This document shows, piece after piece, positions 1 to 13,702 of a stretch of 64,000 nucleotides of DNA. The position numbers and the translations under genes are program-made. Origin of the DNA: Paramecium sonneborni (lineage: Eukaryota; Ciliophora; Oligohymenophorea; Peniculida; Parameciidae); contig CAJJDN010000020.1 in NCBI GenBank assembly GCA_905182985.1, forward strand, positions 372,441 through 436,440. Direction: 5' to 3'. A model generated the notes under the pieces. It was not told where the DNA came from. It searched no databases and saw only the letters and a list, made by a program, of their open reading frames with translations. Each line of letters starts with the position of its first letter. The first letter of the stretch is position 1.

Positions 1-3000
1 AGTAAATATATTCATTCTTGTTGGTGGTATTTATCTCTTTATACATTCCTATTTACATGCTTATGTTATATCCTCAAAGTCTTTTTCTTAATATATTCCA
101 GTCACATCTCCTGAATTTAAAACATTATTTAAATCTTCTAACATTTATTCATTTATTATCTATGTATCACAAAATAGAAAAGTTACTGGTTTATTTTCTA
201 TACCAGCTATCATCAAAACTTTCTTTACATCATCTCTCCAACTTCTCATTGAATAATTCTTGATAACTTCAATTTAAAACAACTTATAATTTGTAACAAA
301 TGTTGCCATCCTTGATAATGATTATCGACCACTTCCTCCAACTCCAAGTAATAATGCATTACCTTATGCTTATCTTATAATTCTAGCTATTCTTGAAATA
401 TGTTCTGTTGCATCCACAAACATTACTAATCTCATTTGTTTCTTTGCTCCTCCTATTATAAATGTATTATCTGTATTATAATCTTCTTAATAATTATCCA
501 TTCTATTAACTAATTAATGCATATCTGGAATCTATTAATATACTTTTATATCTGCATCTCTTGATTACATAAAATCTCCGAAAATTACTCTTTCTGAATC
601 CAATATCTATTCAGATGTCACTCCAAATTAAGTAAATCCTATCTTCAACATATTTCTTAATTCTTATCTATCATCTTCAGTTGTTAATCTATCATGGAAC
701 ACTCTTAAATTTTCATGATACCATATCTTTACTAATGCTACAACATCTGGAGTTGATTTTGGAGCTGCTGAACTTATTCCTTAAAACACTCTCCAGATAT
801 CTCTCAGATTAAATGTATAATGAGATTTAGCTGGTGTTGGTAACATTGTTGATCTTACTTATTAATAAAATGTGAGCACACTCTAAACTAATGTTGGAAT
901 ACTATTTCTAATTGGTTCATTAAATCTTTTCAAAAAGAAAGATATCAAAGCAGTGAAAATTTCTGAAATATAGTTATTACTCAACTCATTATATCCTATT
1001 ACATTAAAATGTCTAACTACTCTATTACTAATAAATGTTCGACCTCCTCCTGGTGGACCCATAGCAGCAAGTATTATTACATCTTCAATTTTCATAAATT
1101 AAAGCTCTTTTCTATTATACCAACCTTTGTAGTCTAAATATTATCTAAGTAATTCTAATGGTGGTTATGCTCCATATTATTCTTTCTTTGGCATATTTAA
1201 ATCATCTACAAAAATAATCATTCTCTATCTGATTGGAGGACCAAAAACTCCTTTTCTTCTCTTTTCTAATTTTGAATCTATTGTATCTTATGTTTAATTA
1301 GCAGATGTTTAAGCACTAAATGTGAGTGCAATATACAAGAAATCCTCTCCCATTCCAGCTGTTAGGAGACTAAAGATATTTTAAGTTTTTCCAGTTCCTG
1401 TTGGTCCAGGATTAAGAACATTTTTGTTATTTTACAAAAGTAATTTTAATAAATACATATTTCTTGTTGAATCTGCAGTAGGAATCATGATTTCATGGTA
1501 AGCTAATTTAGAATCAATACTAAAATTTTAATACATTTAATTCCAAGGTATAAATGTATTTGTAGAAATATCAAGATAAACTTCATAGAAATCATCTGGC
1601 TTATCAAATTTAGCCAAAGCTTTTAATGTATCATTAAAACCTGATCTATTATTGCCAGTAGCTCCAATAGACCAAGTAAGTGAAAAGAAGAACAATTTCT
1701 CTAAAGCAGCCTCTAATTATTCCATTTCTTCAATCAAAATTTTTTTTAATTCAGTATCAACATATTATGCCAAATAGCAATCTAAAATTCTCATGAGTGA
1801 TTGTACTAAGTTGTTATTAGATGTAGTAACAATTTCAATGATTGATTTTCTTAAGAAATCAATTGTAGGATCAAGATATTATTTAAAACAGTTTATTAAC
1901 TTATTTTTAATAATTTTACTTTTAATTAATATAGTTTCTGGTATTCTATTAATCCAAGAATCAATTAATACTTAATATCCTAATGCTTCTGGTTCCATAT
2001 AAACCATACCACATCTACTTACTGTAGCTGGTGATGCCACTGCCAAATCCTCAACTTCAAACATCATGGTCATATAAGGAGTTAAAGTTAAAATTTATCC
2101 AGAATTTAAACATAATTTCTTATTATCATCTAATACTGTATTCATTGATTCAATCCATAAGGCATCTACAGGACCATCAAAAACTACCCAATGTTTTTCA
2201 CCTGATTCATCTTTTACAGTTTCTCTGACAATATAAGCTAATACACCATCTGTCCATTCATGAGTTTAATCATTAAATTAACCATACAATTATCCCATTG
2301 TTATAGATTTTGGATTCAAAATATGAGTGTGTACTTTCAATTTACAAGACATTGCCTTTTATAGAGTTGTAATAGTGCATGTCTTTCCTCCTCCCGTTGG
2401 ACCTACCAACATTAATCCATGTCTAACTTAGATTGTGTCATATAATTATAAACATTTATCAATAAATACTTTTACATTTTATAAATTCTGTTATTAACAA
2501 CAAACATTCAAATCTTCCAATAAATCACCATAAGAATATACTGGTTTTTCAACTCCAGGGAATAAGTCATTAATAATATTCTCAAATAAAGGAAGATCAT
2601 CTTTTAAAAATTTAGGAACATTAACATCTCTCAATGCTCTTAATAATAATTACTCTTCATCCATAGTTGGATTTTATTATTTCAAAATACCTGCTGCATT
2701 AATTACAGATCTTACTGCTCTCATACCATAATCATAATGATCTTGAGAACTTAATTATTCTGAACTCAATTTAAATGTTGCAACCATCTTTTTAGCTAAT
2801 TCTCTTCCCAATTCAAAACCAAATGAATAAAACATAATTTCTCCAATTAAAGCATAATCTGGAACCATCATAGCTACACCTCTGAATAAAGCTTTTAAGT
2901 TATCAGGTAATTCAGTTCTACCAGCATAACCAGGATTCATTGTTATAAACACAGAGAAGGTTGGTTAAATTTTAATTATTGATCCTTCAAATTCTATTTA

Positions 3001-6000
3001 TGGAGTGCCTTTAGCTTTCTCTCCAAATAATACCAATAATTATTAAGCAATAACTGATAATACTTCTATATTAATTCTATTGAATTCATCAAAACAACAC
3101 CATGCACCTGCACTTGCTAAACCTTTAAAGAATTTACCAACCATTAAATAATCCATTGAATCTGAACAATTAAATACTACACATTATTTTGCTAAAGCTT
3201 TAGCTAAATCTTTTGTTGATTCTGTTTTCCCTGTTCCAGCTGGTCCTGCAGGAGCTCCTCCTAAATTTAATTTTAATGCACCCATCAAAGTCATATAACA
3301 TTTATCAGTTAAAGGAGTAATCACTAATCTTAAAGTGTTTCCTAAATATTCATAACCATATGGAAAATTTGTTTAAACACATTTTACAAAACAATCCTCA
3401 TTTTCCCAATAGTATCGTAATTAACTAATCCATTCAAAAGCACTGACATCAATCACATTCTCTTTGAACAATTTTTCAACTACATCCTTAGCATGAACAT
3501 CAATAACAATCAAAGCATTTATTGTTGTTTATTATTATTTAGTTAATTTCGTCCTTACTAATTCAACCAATTTATTAATCTAAGCTTTTAATGTTTTCTC
3601 CCAATATTCCATTACATTATTGCTTTTTATTGCTTGTTCTACTTCTTTCGTCCATAAAATTTAAGAACCATTTAAAACACACTAACCAGGATGTAATTAA
3701 ACCCATTCATGTCTTGGTTTAACAATATAGTCAGCCACACTATTTACTAAGGCTTATCTCACACTTTATTTCATCATATCTTCGACTTCTCCCATCCAAT
3801 CTTCTACATTTTTTTTATTTGGATCTAATAACTTAACAAAGTTAACTTTTTCCCCTTCAGCTGAAAACATAGCATGGATCTTCTTTGCATCATCAAACTC
3901 AATAGAATTAATATTTTCAAAAACTTTTCGCAAATGTGGTTATACTGCTGTAGGTTCTTTAGTTTAGGATAAAATTTCAAGTAAATCATCATTAGAAAGG
4001 AAATAGAATCTTGCAAATTTTTCTCTTTTCTTTTCTAAATAATTATTTAGTTCTTTTTAAATGATTTCTAAATTTTTATTAGCTTCTTATAATCTTTCTA
4101 ATAAACCTTCCTAAGTACAAACTCTTAAAACTTAAGCATAAGTTTTAGCTTATTGCATAGTATGTTTCCAAGTTTAATCTACGGTTTTGAATTTTTTAGT
4201 TTCAGCAGGTAATTGTTTAGCAATATCTGGTGAATCAAAAATAGGTTATAAATACATCCATTAACCTTAGCATTTACACCATTCTTCTAAAACATCAGAT
4301 GTCATTTTAAGGGTAGTATTCCAATTATTGATTCTATCTTCAAATGGACCTTTGAAAGGAGAGAAAGACATTGCTTAAGTATTAACGATATGTTCATCAA
4401 GAACTTATTAAATTTCATCATATCCTCTAATAATAGATGTAATTGATTTGTAAGGCAATAATTAAAAATTGATACCTTCCCACATAGATTCCATTTAATC
4501 TAGCATTGTTTCAATCATATATTCTTTCTAAGCTTTTTCTCCTACTTCAACACAAATATCCACATTTTGCATTAATCCCATTTCTAATACTTTTGTAAAT
4601 GTAAACTCACTTTCTGGTTAAGGTTTTACAAATCCAATTCTATTTTTTAATTCTAACCAATGTCTTTCCTTCATTCCTTACTTTCTAAGTGCAACTAATA
4701 AAGGAACTTTAGGTTTAAATTCTTCAATTTACTACTTAATGGAAGCAGCAATTCTTAATACTCCTTAAAGTTCTTTTTCTTTGAAAAAACGACAAACACC
4801 AGTTAAAATTCTAATAGCTTCTTCAACCCATTTTTCAGCAGCAACAGCATCAATGGTTGGTAATTCATCCTTCATCCAAGATTCTGAATTATTAAACCAT
4901 TAATTCGTAGTTATCCATAAATTACTATATGGTAAGAATTCTCTTTATAGTAATGTAATTTTATTGTAATCAGTCTGCTCTTAATCAAATAAGGCTTCTC
5001 TAGAATTAAACTTACGAGCTTATTCTTAGAAATCTGCCAAATATTTATTAACATCTTAAGCAGTTTAAGCAATTTCAGCATGACTTTTTAATGCTTAATG
5101 TTAACTAAAATTTTAAATAGTTCTTTCCAAATTATCTATACTTTCTTTAAATTCTTCTTATTAAGTTTTCATTTCATCTTAAAATTTGACTTTCTCTTTT
5201 TCCATTTCTTTTTATCTCTTGGTAACTAAATCAAAAGTATCTTTGGGACATCCAAATACATACCATTTTCTATCTAAGTCTTCTTTTTAGAATCCTCTAT
5301 AACTAAATTCATCCAATATTTTATAGATATCAAAACATTTTTAAGTTTCAATTTTAAGTTTATCAACTTCATTAGGTAGATTTTACATAAACTCTTTGAT
5401 TTCTGTTAATTTTTCAATATTAGTAGGATTCTCTTTAATTTTACTTTAAATTCTTTAATAATCTTGGAAGATTTCCATAGTTTTCTTTCTAGCTCTTCTT
5501 GCTATCATGTCTATCAATAATTTGCTAATCATTGAATACTTTTCACAAAGATACATTTTGATTTCTTTACATTAAACTTAAAATATTGAAACTTCAACAA
5601 TATCAGGAATTTAAGTTTTTAGTTCTTCTTCCATTTTATTATATTTAAATATTTCTTCTTTAAGTTAATCAATTTCCCAAGGATTATCATCCATTTCTAT
5701 TCTTCTTATTTCATCATCTGGATTCATTTATAAAATAGGTTTGAATTTTTCAAATATTTTTAAGTAATCATCTAAAGGTCTAATACCTCGTATTAATTCT
5801 TCTTTTATATGTTCAACTAATAACCATATCCATTTATTTTCATCTGGAAATTTCTTAGGTCTTTCATTAGGATTAGGTGTTTAAGGTCTCTCTTTTGGTT
5901 TTACAGGAGTCTTAATAAAAGAATCTGTTTTTTATTTATAAAGATCAGTGAGTAATTTAGGTTCTAAATCTGGTACTTTTGTAATTTCATCAAGAGTTTT

Positions 6001-7559
6001 ATCAAATAATTAGATGATCATATTTACAAAATTCATAGGAGAGGTTGAATATAGAAATTCTTTATCATCATTGGTTTTAATCATATCAATTGTAAATATT
6101 GGTTTGACTCCAATAGTTTTATATTTGTTAATAATATTTGAAGGATCATCTACATTTACTTCATCAGGAATAAATGATTTCAAATAATTCACAAATTTAT
6201 GATAATTGATTTCTACTAAACTCTATACAGTATCCTACATCATTAATCTTACAACAGTTAAGAATCTTTTTAATTTGCCAAAATCATATGTAATTTTATT
6301 TGATTCTTTCATATTAAACCATCCTTTGCCTACACCTGAAAAGTAAGTCTTCATGATTTTTAATAAATCTTAGATCCAAGATCCCCTTAAAGAATACAAC
6401 ATTTAAGAAATTTAACTCTCTTGAACATGTTTAAATTCTTCTAAGACCATAACTTTATCAATTTAAAAATTGAAAATCTCAAACTCTTACATTCTATTAC
6501 ATTCATTTTTAATTTCTTATAAAGCTCTTATAACTTCAGTTTTTATAAAAAGTGTGCTAAAACAAAAGTCTTTAAATGTTTCTCTAAAATTCTTAGGATC
6601 TATTTAAGTGATTTCTCTTGGATTATACATTTCTAATTATTTTTCTTTACTCACTGGAAACATTCCATAATAGGGGATTTATTTTTATTGATATTCATCT
6701 ATTTATAAATTTAATTCTTCATCTTCATACTCTAAATATCTATCAAAAATTATTTTATTCATAGTTCTCATATAATCATAATTGACTTCTGCAATAAGTG
6801 CTGTAGTATCTAAATTTTCTAATTTTTTAGTCTTAGCTAATTATTCTAACCTTCTTTTTTATTCTGTATCTAATTCACTTAAATCTTAGATTGGCATTCC
6901 ATCAATAAAATAGTTATATCTAACTCGACTATCAGCAAGTTCTCTATTTTTTAATGCTGTTCCCAATCTTTTAACAAATTTACGAGGATCTTCAGCATCA
7001 AAACAAATATATAATCTATGAGTTTTAAAGTCTCTTCCATCTTTTTCTTTTAATTTTCCAATAAATAATCCATCCTTGAATTCAAAAATTTCACATCGTC
7101 TTGCTTCATATATACCATCTTCTTTCAATAAACAAGTTGCATATAATTTTCTATTTCTTCCTTCTTCATCTACTTTCCTCTTAATCCAATCTTCATTTGG
7201 ATAATCATCATTTGAATTATCATCAAATAATTCAAGAGGTAACCATTAAACTTATGGATTTGTCATATTTAAATCAATACCCTATAAATTTGATATTCAA
7301 TCTGAATACTTCTTAATCTAATAACTGCAATATATTAAATGATGCATAAAGCTTTTATTTTCGATTGATTGCTACTTTTCTTGGAATGTTATCTCCAATA
7401 GGCTCATATGGTTCCAACACTTTAGGCTCCACCACCAATTCTTCAGATACTTTATTTATTAATAATGCCTTTACTCTTCTATATTGAGTGAGCTCCAGAT
7501 AATCTAGATGTATTTGTTGTTTTCTTTAATGAATAAGCCTTAGGCACTTTTTATTTCAT
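1..7559 (-). CDS. Axonemal inner-arm dynein heavy chain (3' end outside window)
   Basis: Motor ATPase of the ciliary axoneme that slides outer-doublet microtubules. On the minus strand with TAA/TAG as Gln, AAA modules appear in order: AAA1 P-loop GPAGTGKT with Walker B CCFDEFNR (about 3235 and 3100), AAA2 P-loop GPTGGGKT (about 2390), AAA3 P-loop GPTGTGKT (about 1395) followed by FVDDLNMP and GPPGGGR (about 1215 and 1040), and AAA4 P-loop GVGGSGRQS (about 340). The N-terminus carries the [10 protein letters not shown]...LPLELF block typical of single-headed inner-arm chains of the DNAH1/3/7/12 group (family knowledge). About 2,500 residues are visible; the microtubule stalk and AAA5-6 lie beyond base 1. 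Two introns near the 5' end are needed for frame: 7450-7474 (AAG acceptor) and 7282-7309. The ATG at 7559 is the safest start. The same frame is open upstream to about 7650 without an ATG, so another small exon may exist. Confidence 0.93.
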
Positions 7560-7782
7560 GGTTGTATTCAAAGTTATATCTGGAAGATATGATAAGTCCT
7601 CTTATAATCTCTCAATATTACTTGATACAAAACCGAATTTTCAGGGTTAATCACTTCTGAGTAAATGGCCCGTTAACGAGTTTGAAAGAACGACATACTA
7701 GGTTATGACATTCCCTCTTTAATTATTTAAATAAATTTATGTCAGGTTTTCACATCAAAAAAAAATCAAATTTCTAATTAAA

Positions 7783-9072
7783 TCAAATTGGTATTCCTAT
7801 ATCATAATGTCCTGGTCTATATATTAAATGTATCTCATTCTTTGATTATTAACCATACTTCAACTAAGTTACTTCACTGTTTTTTTAATCTATCAAATAC
7901 ACATTTATTATTCTAAATGCATTTCAATTTATTTACATATTTAAATACTTTGCCAATGATGAATTTATCATCTCTGAATCATTACACTAAAATTACCATG
8001 TTAATAATTCATTACTTAAATCTGGTTTATATTCAACAATTATCTGACTATTTTATCTTAAATATAGCAAATAGGCTAAATTTCTAAAACATATTATTGC
8101 TAAACCATAAAACTCTTGATTTGGATCAGCCATCATTTATTCTAGTTATGAAGGATTATCTCTTAGTATTTATAATAGCTCAGTCATTCTTTTTGCAAAC
8201 TAATTCTATAAAGTAGCCTCTATGAAATACCCATTAAATTCAATCAAAAACTCCATTGTCTCAATTTGATTTATAAACTCTCTAAATTCCAAATAATTAA
8301 ATTTATTTAACAATATCTCAAAGTATTGAAATGCTATTGCCGTAAAATAGCAATTACCATCCCCACTAACTTATCTGTACCCTTTTAAATATAAATTTAG
8401 CTATTTTTAAGTCAAATCATCAATATATAAATCATTATAATTTTTTGAAATGATAGCAGAACCTATAAATTTTGTATCATCACTATTTAGACATGACATA
8501 TTGTATAAATTGAATATTTTTTATTTAACAATTACATTTTTTGATACACTATAATGATTATTATTTTCCACTTAATTTGAATACACAACCCTTTATTTTT
8601 TTAAAGGGTCTTAATAATTTTTAGGTTAATTCAAAGTTATTTAAGCATATTTCTACTAAAGTCTATCTTCAGATCTTTTCAAAGGTGAATTTTAATCAAA
8701 ATTTTCTTTTTTTTTAATACGTATATCATCCATTAATAATTCCTACTCTTCTTAACTGGTATTCATTTTAGCTAATTATCGGTCTGATTAAAAACTATAA
8801 TTCACTTAATTTTCTTATTTTGTTATTTAATTTTCTACTTTTTAGGGATGTTGCCAATTTTGCATTTATTCCTCATTATAAATTCTATTTTATTAGTGTT
8901 GAGTTGGAAATGATTTTTAATATGATGATTATTACAATTTGATTTCTTTTCTTGTTTTATTTGAAATCCTTTAGTTAGCTTAAAAAGATTCGTTGTTTAT
9001 GAAATACTATTTAAAGTATATTAAAATTAAACCAATTATGATACCACAGATTACTATTAAAATATCATACAT
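7783..9072 (-). CDS. Otubain-like (C65) deubiquitinase with N-terminal membrane anchor
   Basis: Cysteine protease expected to remove ubiquitin. The 421-codon CDS closes exactly after removing a 24-nt intron at 7913-7936. The first 20 residues (MYDILIVICGIIIGLILIYF) form one hydrophobic segment. About 150 Gln/Asn-rich residues follow, then the otubain fold with GDGNCYF (Asp238, Cys241) and the C-terminal RPGHYDI (His414). These are the classic catalytic Asp-Cys and His motifs of peptidase family C65. Known otubains are usually soluble and shorter, so the anchor and the Q-rich linker are unusual; anchoring to ER or another membrane is inference. Divergent from the acyl-CoA oxidase gene, with 298 bp between the two start codons. 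Confidence 0.88.
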
Positions 9073-9370
9073 TATGTTTAATTTAAATTTAATAAAAATA
9101 ATAAAAAATTATTATTAATTAGATGAAGAATTATTAAGAAAATTATTATATATCAATTTTTTATAAAGGATTTTAAGAATTGGATTGAATATTGATACAT
9201 AAAAAAAATAATTAATAAACTCTTTTTTAAGTAAATCTTCTTTAAATAGCTAATAATTAATGAAATAAAATAATATTATTAATTGATAAAATACGCACTA
9301 ATATTAAAACCAATTTAAAAAAGAGAAATGAAAGATTTTGTGAGATAAATATATATATATTGATATTTCT
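9073..9370. promoter_or_regulatory. Divergent intergenic region, presumed bidirectional promoter
   Basis: 298 bp of AT-rich DNA between the divergent otubain-like and acyl-CoA oxidase start codons. It must hold both 5' flanks. No recognisable element stands out beyond A/T runs and a short AT alternation near 9350. Confidence 0.4.
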
Positions 9371-11444
9371 ATGAATTTAATTGAGTAAGCAAGATAATAG
9401 GTTTCTTTTGATGTGGATTCAGTTACTCCTTTACTTTATGGATCGAAAGAATAAGCAGAGTATTTATTTACCATATTTAGTCATATAAAATAATTTTTAG
9501 AGAAATGTAAGAATATTCCAGAGGTGCAGACAAGCCCTGATTATTATAATTGGAATAGAGGAAAGCAGTTTCTAAGTAAAGGTGACTAAGCACTTGCTTT
9601 TCAAAAATTACTTGATTTTAAGTTGGATGAGATTCCTTTATATTTAGGAACAATATTATATTCAGCCACAACAAATTATTATGGAGTATACTTTGGAATG
9701 GTTTTACCAGCACTAAAAGTATTAGGAACAGATGAATAAATAAATGCGTAAAATATAATATATAGATAATTTAGTTGGTATAAGGATTGCCTCAATTTAA
9801 AAATAGCAGGTTGTTATGCTTAAACTGAATTAGCACATGGTTCAGATGTATAGAGTCTTTAAACAACAGCTACATATGATGAAAGAAGAGACGAATTCAT
9901 AATACATACACCATCAATAGATGCAGTAAAATGTATAATTAAAAATTAATTATAGTCTGGCCAGGTGAATTGGGATTCTTAGCTAATTGGGCATTAGTTT
10001 ATGCTAAACTAATAGTGAATAATAAATCACATGGAGTCCAAGCCTTTATGGTTCCTATAAGAGATCTAAATACTCATAAACCATTACCAGGAATAGAAGT
10101 AGGAGATATCGGTCCAAAAATAGGATATACTAATAAAGACAATGGTTTTCTAAGGTTTACTAATTGCAGGATACCAAGATTTAATATGTTGGCTAAGTAT
10201 ATAAAGGTTACAAGAGATGGATAAGTAATTAGATAAGGTGATCCTAAAGTGTCTTACTCTGCCATGATGATAATGAGAAAATTAATAATAACAGTTTATC
10301 CTAGAACAGCAGCTACATCCTTAACAATTGCTATCAGATATTCAATAGCTAGATAATAATTTACAAATGATTAAGGCTAAGAAAACTCAGTATTAGAATA
10401 TTAAACTTAACAACATAAATTATTTCCTTTATTAGCAAATCTATATTCAATCATTTTTACAGGATTAAAAGTTGGATAATTAGTTGATCTCAATTTCAAT
10501 CAAGTTTAAAAAGGAGATTTCTCTTTGATGGCAATTTGTCATGCAATCATTTGTGGAACTAAAGCTAATTTTACCTACTTTGTTTCTAATTGTGCTGAAT
10601 GGTGTAGATTGTCTTGTGGAGGACATGGTTATGCTCATTATTCTGGATTACCAGCTATTTATTAAGATAATTGTCCTAATATTACTTTAGAAGGAGAAAA
10701 TCAAATTATGTATTTATAATTAGCCAGATTTCTACTTAAAATTTATAATTAAGCCAAATCATCATCTAAGAAAATTAATGAAACATATTTTGGATTATTT
10801 AATAGAGTATTTAATATAAATATCATTTTAGCTTTAATCTATTTCTGATTATAAATGCACTTCATTCACTAGAGAATAAATCCTTTTACTTTTAGAATCC
10901 AATGTTATACATTCAATTTAATATACAAATGATAAAATGATGACTCATATTAATAATGGATAAGATCCTAAATCTGTTTGGGATTATAAAGTTGGAACTG
11001 ATTTATGGAATTCTGCAAATAATTTCATAGAATATTACAAATATATTAGTTTCTTGTAAACTATTGATTCAACTGATAATATCAATACTAAAAAGGTCTT
11101 GAGAGATCTAGCTGATCTATTTGCTGCTAGTATTTTATTAGATGGATCAAGTACTTTAATTGAAAATGGTGTTATTAATGTAGAATCTATTAAATTAATA
11201 AGAGAATTCTATACTTTGTAATTGTCAATTATTAAACCTGAAGTATTTTATAATTAATATTTAGGCTATTGGCTTGGTTGAAGCTTTTAGATATAATGAT
11301 GCCTCTTTAAGAACAACTATAGGTTGCTCAGATGGATAGCCATATGAAAAAATATATCATTCAGCTGTTAATGATAATTCTTTAAATAAATACGATTTTA
11401 AACCAATAATCAATCAGCTCAAAAACATAAAAGCCAGATTGTGA
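9371..11444 (+). CDS. Acyl-CoA oxidase, peroxisomal
   Basis: Flavoprotein for the first step of peroxisomal beta-oxidation (acyl-CoA to trans-2-enoyl-CoA with H2O2). The 667-codon CDS closes exactly after three introns: 9933-9955, 10807-10831 and 11243-11264 (23, 25 and 22 nt). The length matches ACOX family members. Recognisable blocks: [16 protein letters not shown] (acyl-CoA/FAD region), FWPGELG just after intron 1, and [17 protein letters not shown] near residue 400. The protein ends in ARL, a PTS1 variant, so peroxisome import is expected. Its last third is repeated at 11826-12562 as part of a false duplication across the N at 11825. Confidence 0.95.
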
Positions 11445-11737
11445 AAATCAATAAATAACAAATGTATCAATCAAAATTTAATGTTAAATCTTAAAAGTTT
11501 TTAAAATCTTAATCCATATTGTATTTGCCCATTTTTATTCTCTTATTCAATCATTAACAAAATAATATTTTCAAATTAAATTCATAATTAATTATGAAGG
11601 TATAAAACTATCTATTATAATTTCTTGACTATCTATGTAATCCAATTTATCTATTGCTAATACACTATCTCAAATTACTATCTATCATGCAACCCTAAAA
11701 TCAAGCATTTTCCTTCATCTATTCTATCTTCTTCTAT
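10708..11737 (+). repeat. False duplication A, left copy (pairs with 11826-12855)
   Basis: A 1,030-bp block reappears at 11826-12855 (offset 1118) just after the single N at 11825. It covers the acyl-CoA oxidase 3' end and part of the downstream minus-strand gene. Unlike the other four blocks it does not reach the N: bases 11738-11824 of the left contig differ from what follows the right copy. Confidence 0.9.
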
Positions 11738-11824
11738 TGTTTTGCCTAAAAAACAATTTAGTATTTAGGATTTGATAAAATTTTACCTTTTAACATTTGT
11801 AAGAAATTTATTATTTTAATAATA

Positions 11825-12855
11825 NATGTATTTATAATTAGCCAGATTTCTACTTAAAATTTATAATTAAGCCAAATCATCATCTAAGAAAATTAATGAA
11901 ACATATTTTGGATTATTTAATAGAGTATTTAATATAAATATCATTTTAGCTTTAATCTATTTCTGATTATAAATGCACTTCATTCACTAGAGAATAAATC
12001 CTTTTACTTTTAGAATCCAATGTTATACATTCAATTTAATATACAAATGATAAAATGATGACTCATATTAATAATGGATAAGATCCTAAATCTGTTTGGG
12101 ATTATAAAGTTGGAACTGATTTATGGAATTCTGCAAATAATTTCATAGAATATTACAAATATATTAGTTTCTTGTAAACTATTGATTCAACTGATAATAT
12201 CAATACTAAAAAGGTCTTGAGAGATCTAGCTGATCTATTTGCTGCTAGTATTTTATTAGATGGATCAAGTACTTTAATTGAAAATGGTGTTATTAATGTA
12301 GAATCTATTAAATTAATAAGAGAATTCTATACTTTGTAATTGTCAATTATTAAACCTGAAGTATTTTATAATTAATATTTAGGCTATTGGCTTGGTTGAA
12401 GCTTTTAGATATAATGATGCCTCTTTAAGAACAACTATAGGTTGCTCAGATGGATAGCCATATGAAAAAATATATCATTCAGCTGTTAATGATAATTCTT
12501 TAAATAAATACGATTTTAAACCAATAATCAATCAGCTCAAAAACATAAAAGCCAGATTGTGAAAATCAATAAATAACAAATGTATCAATCAAAATTTAAT
12601 GTTAAATCTTAAAAGTTTTTAAAATCTTAATCCATATTGTATTTGCCCATTTTTATTCTCTTATTCAATCATTAACAAAATAATATTTTCAAATTAAATT
12701 CATAATTAATTATGAAGGTATAAAACTATCTATTATAATTTCTTGACTATCTATGTAATCCAATTTATCTATTGCTAATACACTATCTCAAATTACTATC
12801 TATCATGCAACCCTAAAATCAAGCATTTTCCTTCATCTATTCTATCTTCTTCTAT
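11825..12855 (+). repeat. False duplication A, N join and right copy
   Basis: Begins immediately after the N at 11825. It contains a truncated 3' part of the acyl-CoA oxidase (stop at 12560-12562), which should not be counted as a second gene, and then continues into new sequence to the right. Interpreted as the start of the next contig whose overlap with the previous one was not merged. Confidence 0.9.
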
Positions 12856-13303
12856 CATGTAGATCTAAAAGTTCTCATTTAGAACTATTTTTCTTTGATA
12901 AAGCTGAACATTTACTTCTTTCACAAATTTCAAATCCTCAAAAATCAATAATCTAAAATCTGGATAAAGCTTGCTATAATAGTAAAGAAATATTTTCTTA
13001 TTCATCCCTGAGTTTCACTCTCATATATATTGTAGAGAATTGAATATTTTCAACATATGCTATAAATTATGTTTTCATCTTCATTGGTATTATAATCATG
13101 TTTTTCACAATTATTATAAAATTCTTTACTGTTTAAAATTTTTGTTGTTTCATCCAACTTTAACCCATGTAATAAGGAGATTTCTAATATTTTCCTCTAA
13201 TTACTAAAATCTTTTGCTTAGCTATTTCTAATTTATTTTTTAATTTTTTTAATCTTAATCTATTTTCTTTCAATTTTGTTTCTTCCATGATAAAAGAACG
13301 CAT
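12700..13303 (-). CDS. Uncharacterised small protein, exon structure unresolved
   Basis: Minus-strand coding-like stretches with no TGA over long runs. The first exon starts MRSFIMEETKLKENRLRL (a second in-frame ATG lies at 13288) and is Lys-rich and helical. The last exon has KLYPDFRLLIFEDLKFVKEV and ILGLHDRQQFEIV, ending with TGA at 12700-12702. The middle needs at least one frame change that I could not resolve with a standard short intron. Not recognised as any family. A truncated copy of the last exon lies in the left copy of duplication A (stop 11582-11584). Confidence 0.45.
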
Positions 13304-13702
13304 GCTAATAAATTATATGAAAATTTTAAATTCTAAATGTTCAAATTTAGATAATTTTATTATCTAATCCTCAACTACTTTTGTCTAGACTTGATGCAAT
13401 AGAGAGTCTTTTTTTTTATATTTCAAGCTTACTTAAGAATTTGAAGACAAATTAATCAAATTTTATTGAACAAAAGCAGTTTTTTTATTTTTTTTAGATA
13501 TCTAAAAATCCAGATCTTTTTGTATTATTCTTGAATTTATATTTTTCTAAAATATTAATATTGAGAATAATAAAATTTTCAAGTAATTATATTTATTCAT
13601 TAATTGTTAGAATTTATTTTAATTAGTTATAAAAAATTAACTATTTAAAAATTGATTGTTTGTTGAATATATTAAATTTTTGTGAGATAAAAAATAATTA
13701 GT
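13304..13702. other. AT-rich intergenic spacer
   Basis: About 400 bp of A/T-rich sequence between two minus-strand genes. No convincing coding frame, RNA gene or repeat was seen. Confidence 0.4.

Noticed and set aside
1..7559. Dynein region as a pseudogene full of stop codons
   Set aside because: The apparent stops are TAA and TAG only, and fall where Gln or neutral residues are expected; motifs are intact under the ciliate code.
7560..7696. Upstream ATG at 7696 (MSFFQTRQRA) as dynein start
   Set aside because: Its codons (TCG, CGT, CGG, GCC) differ from the rest of the gene and it needs an intron with no convincing acceptor to reach the dynein frame; kept only as a possibility.
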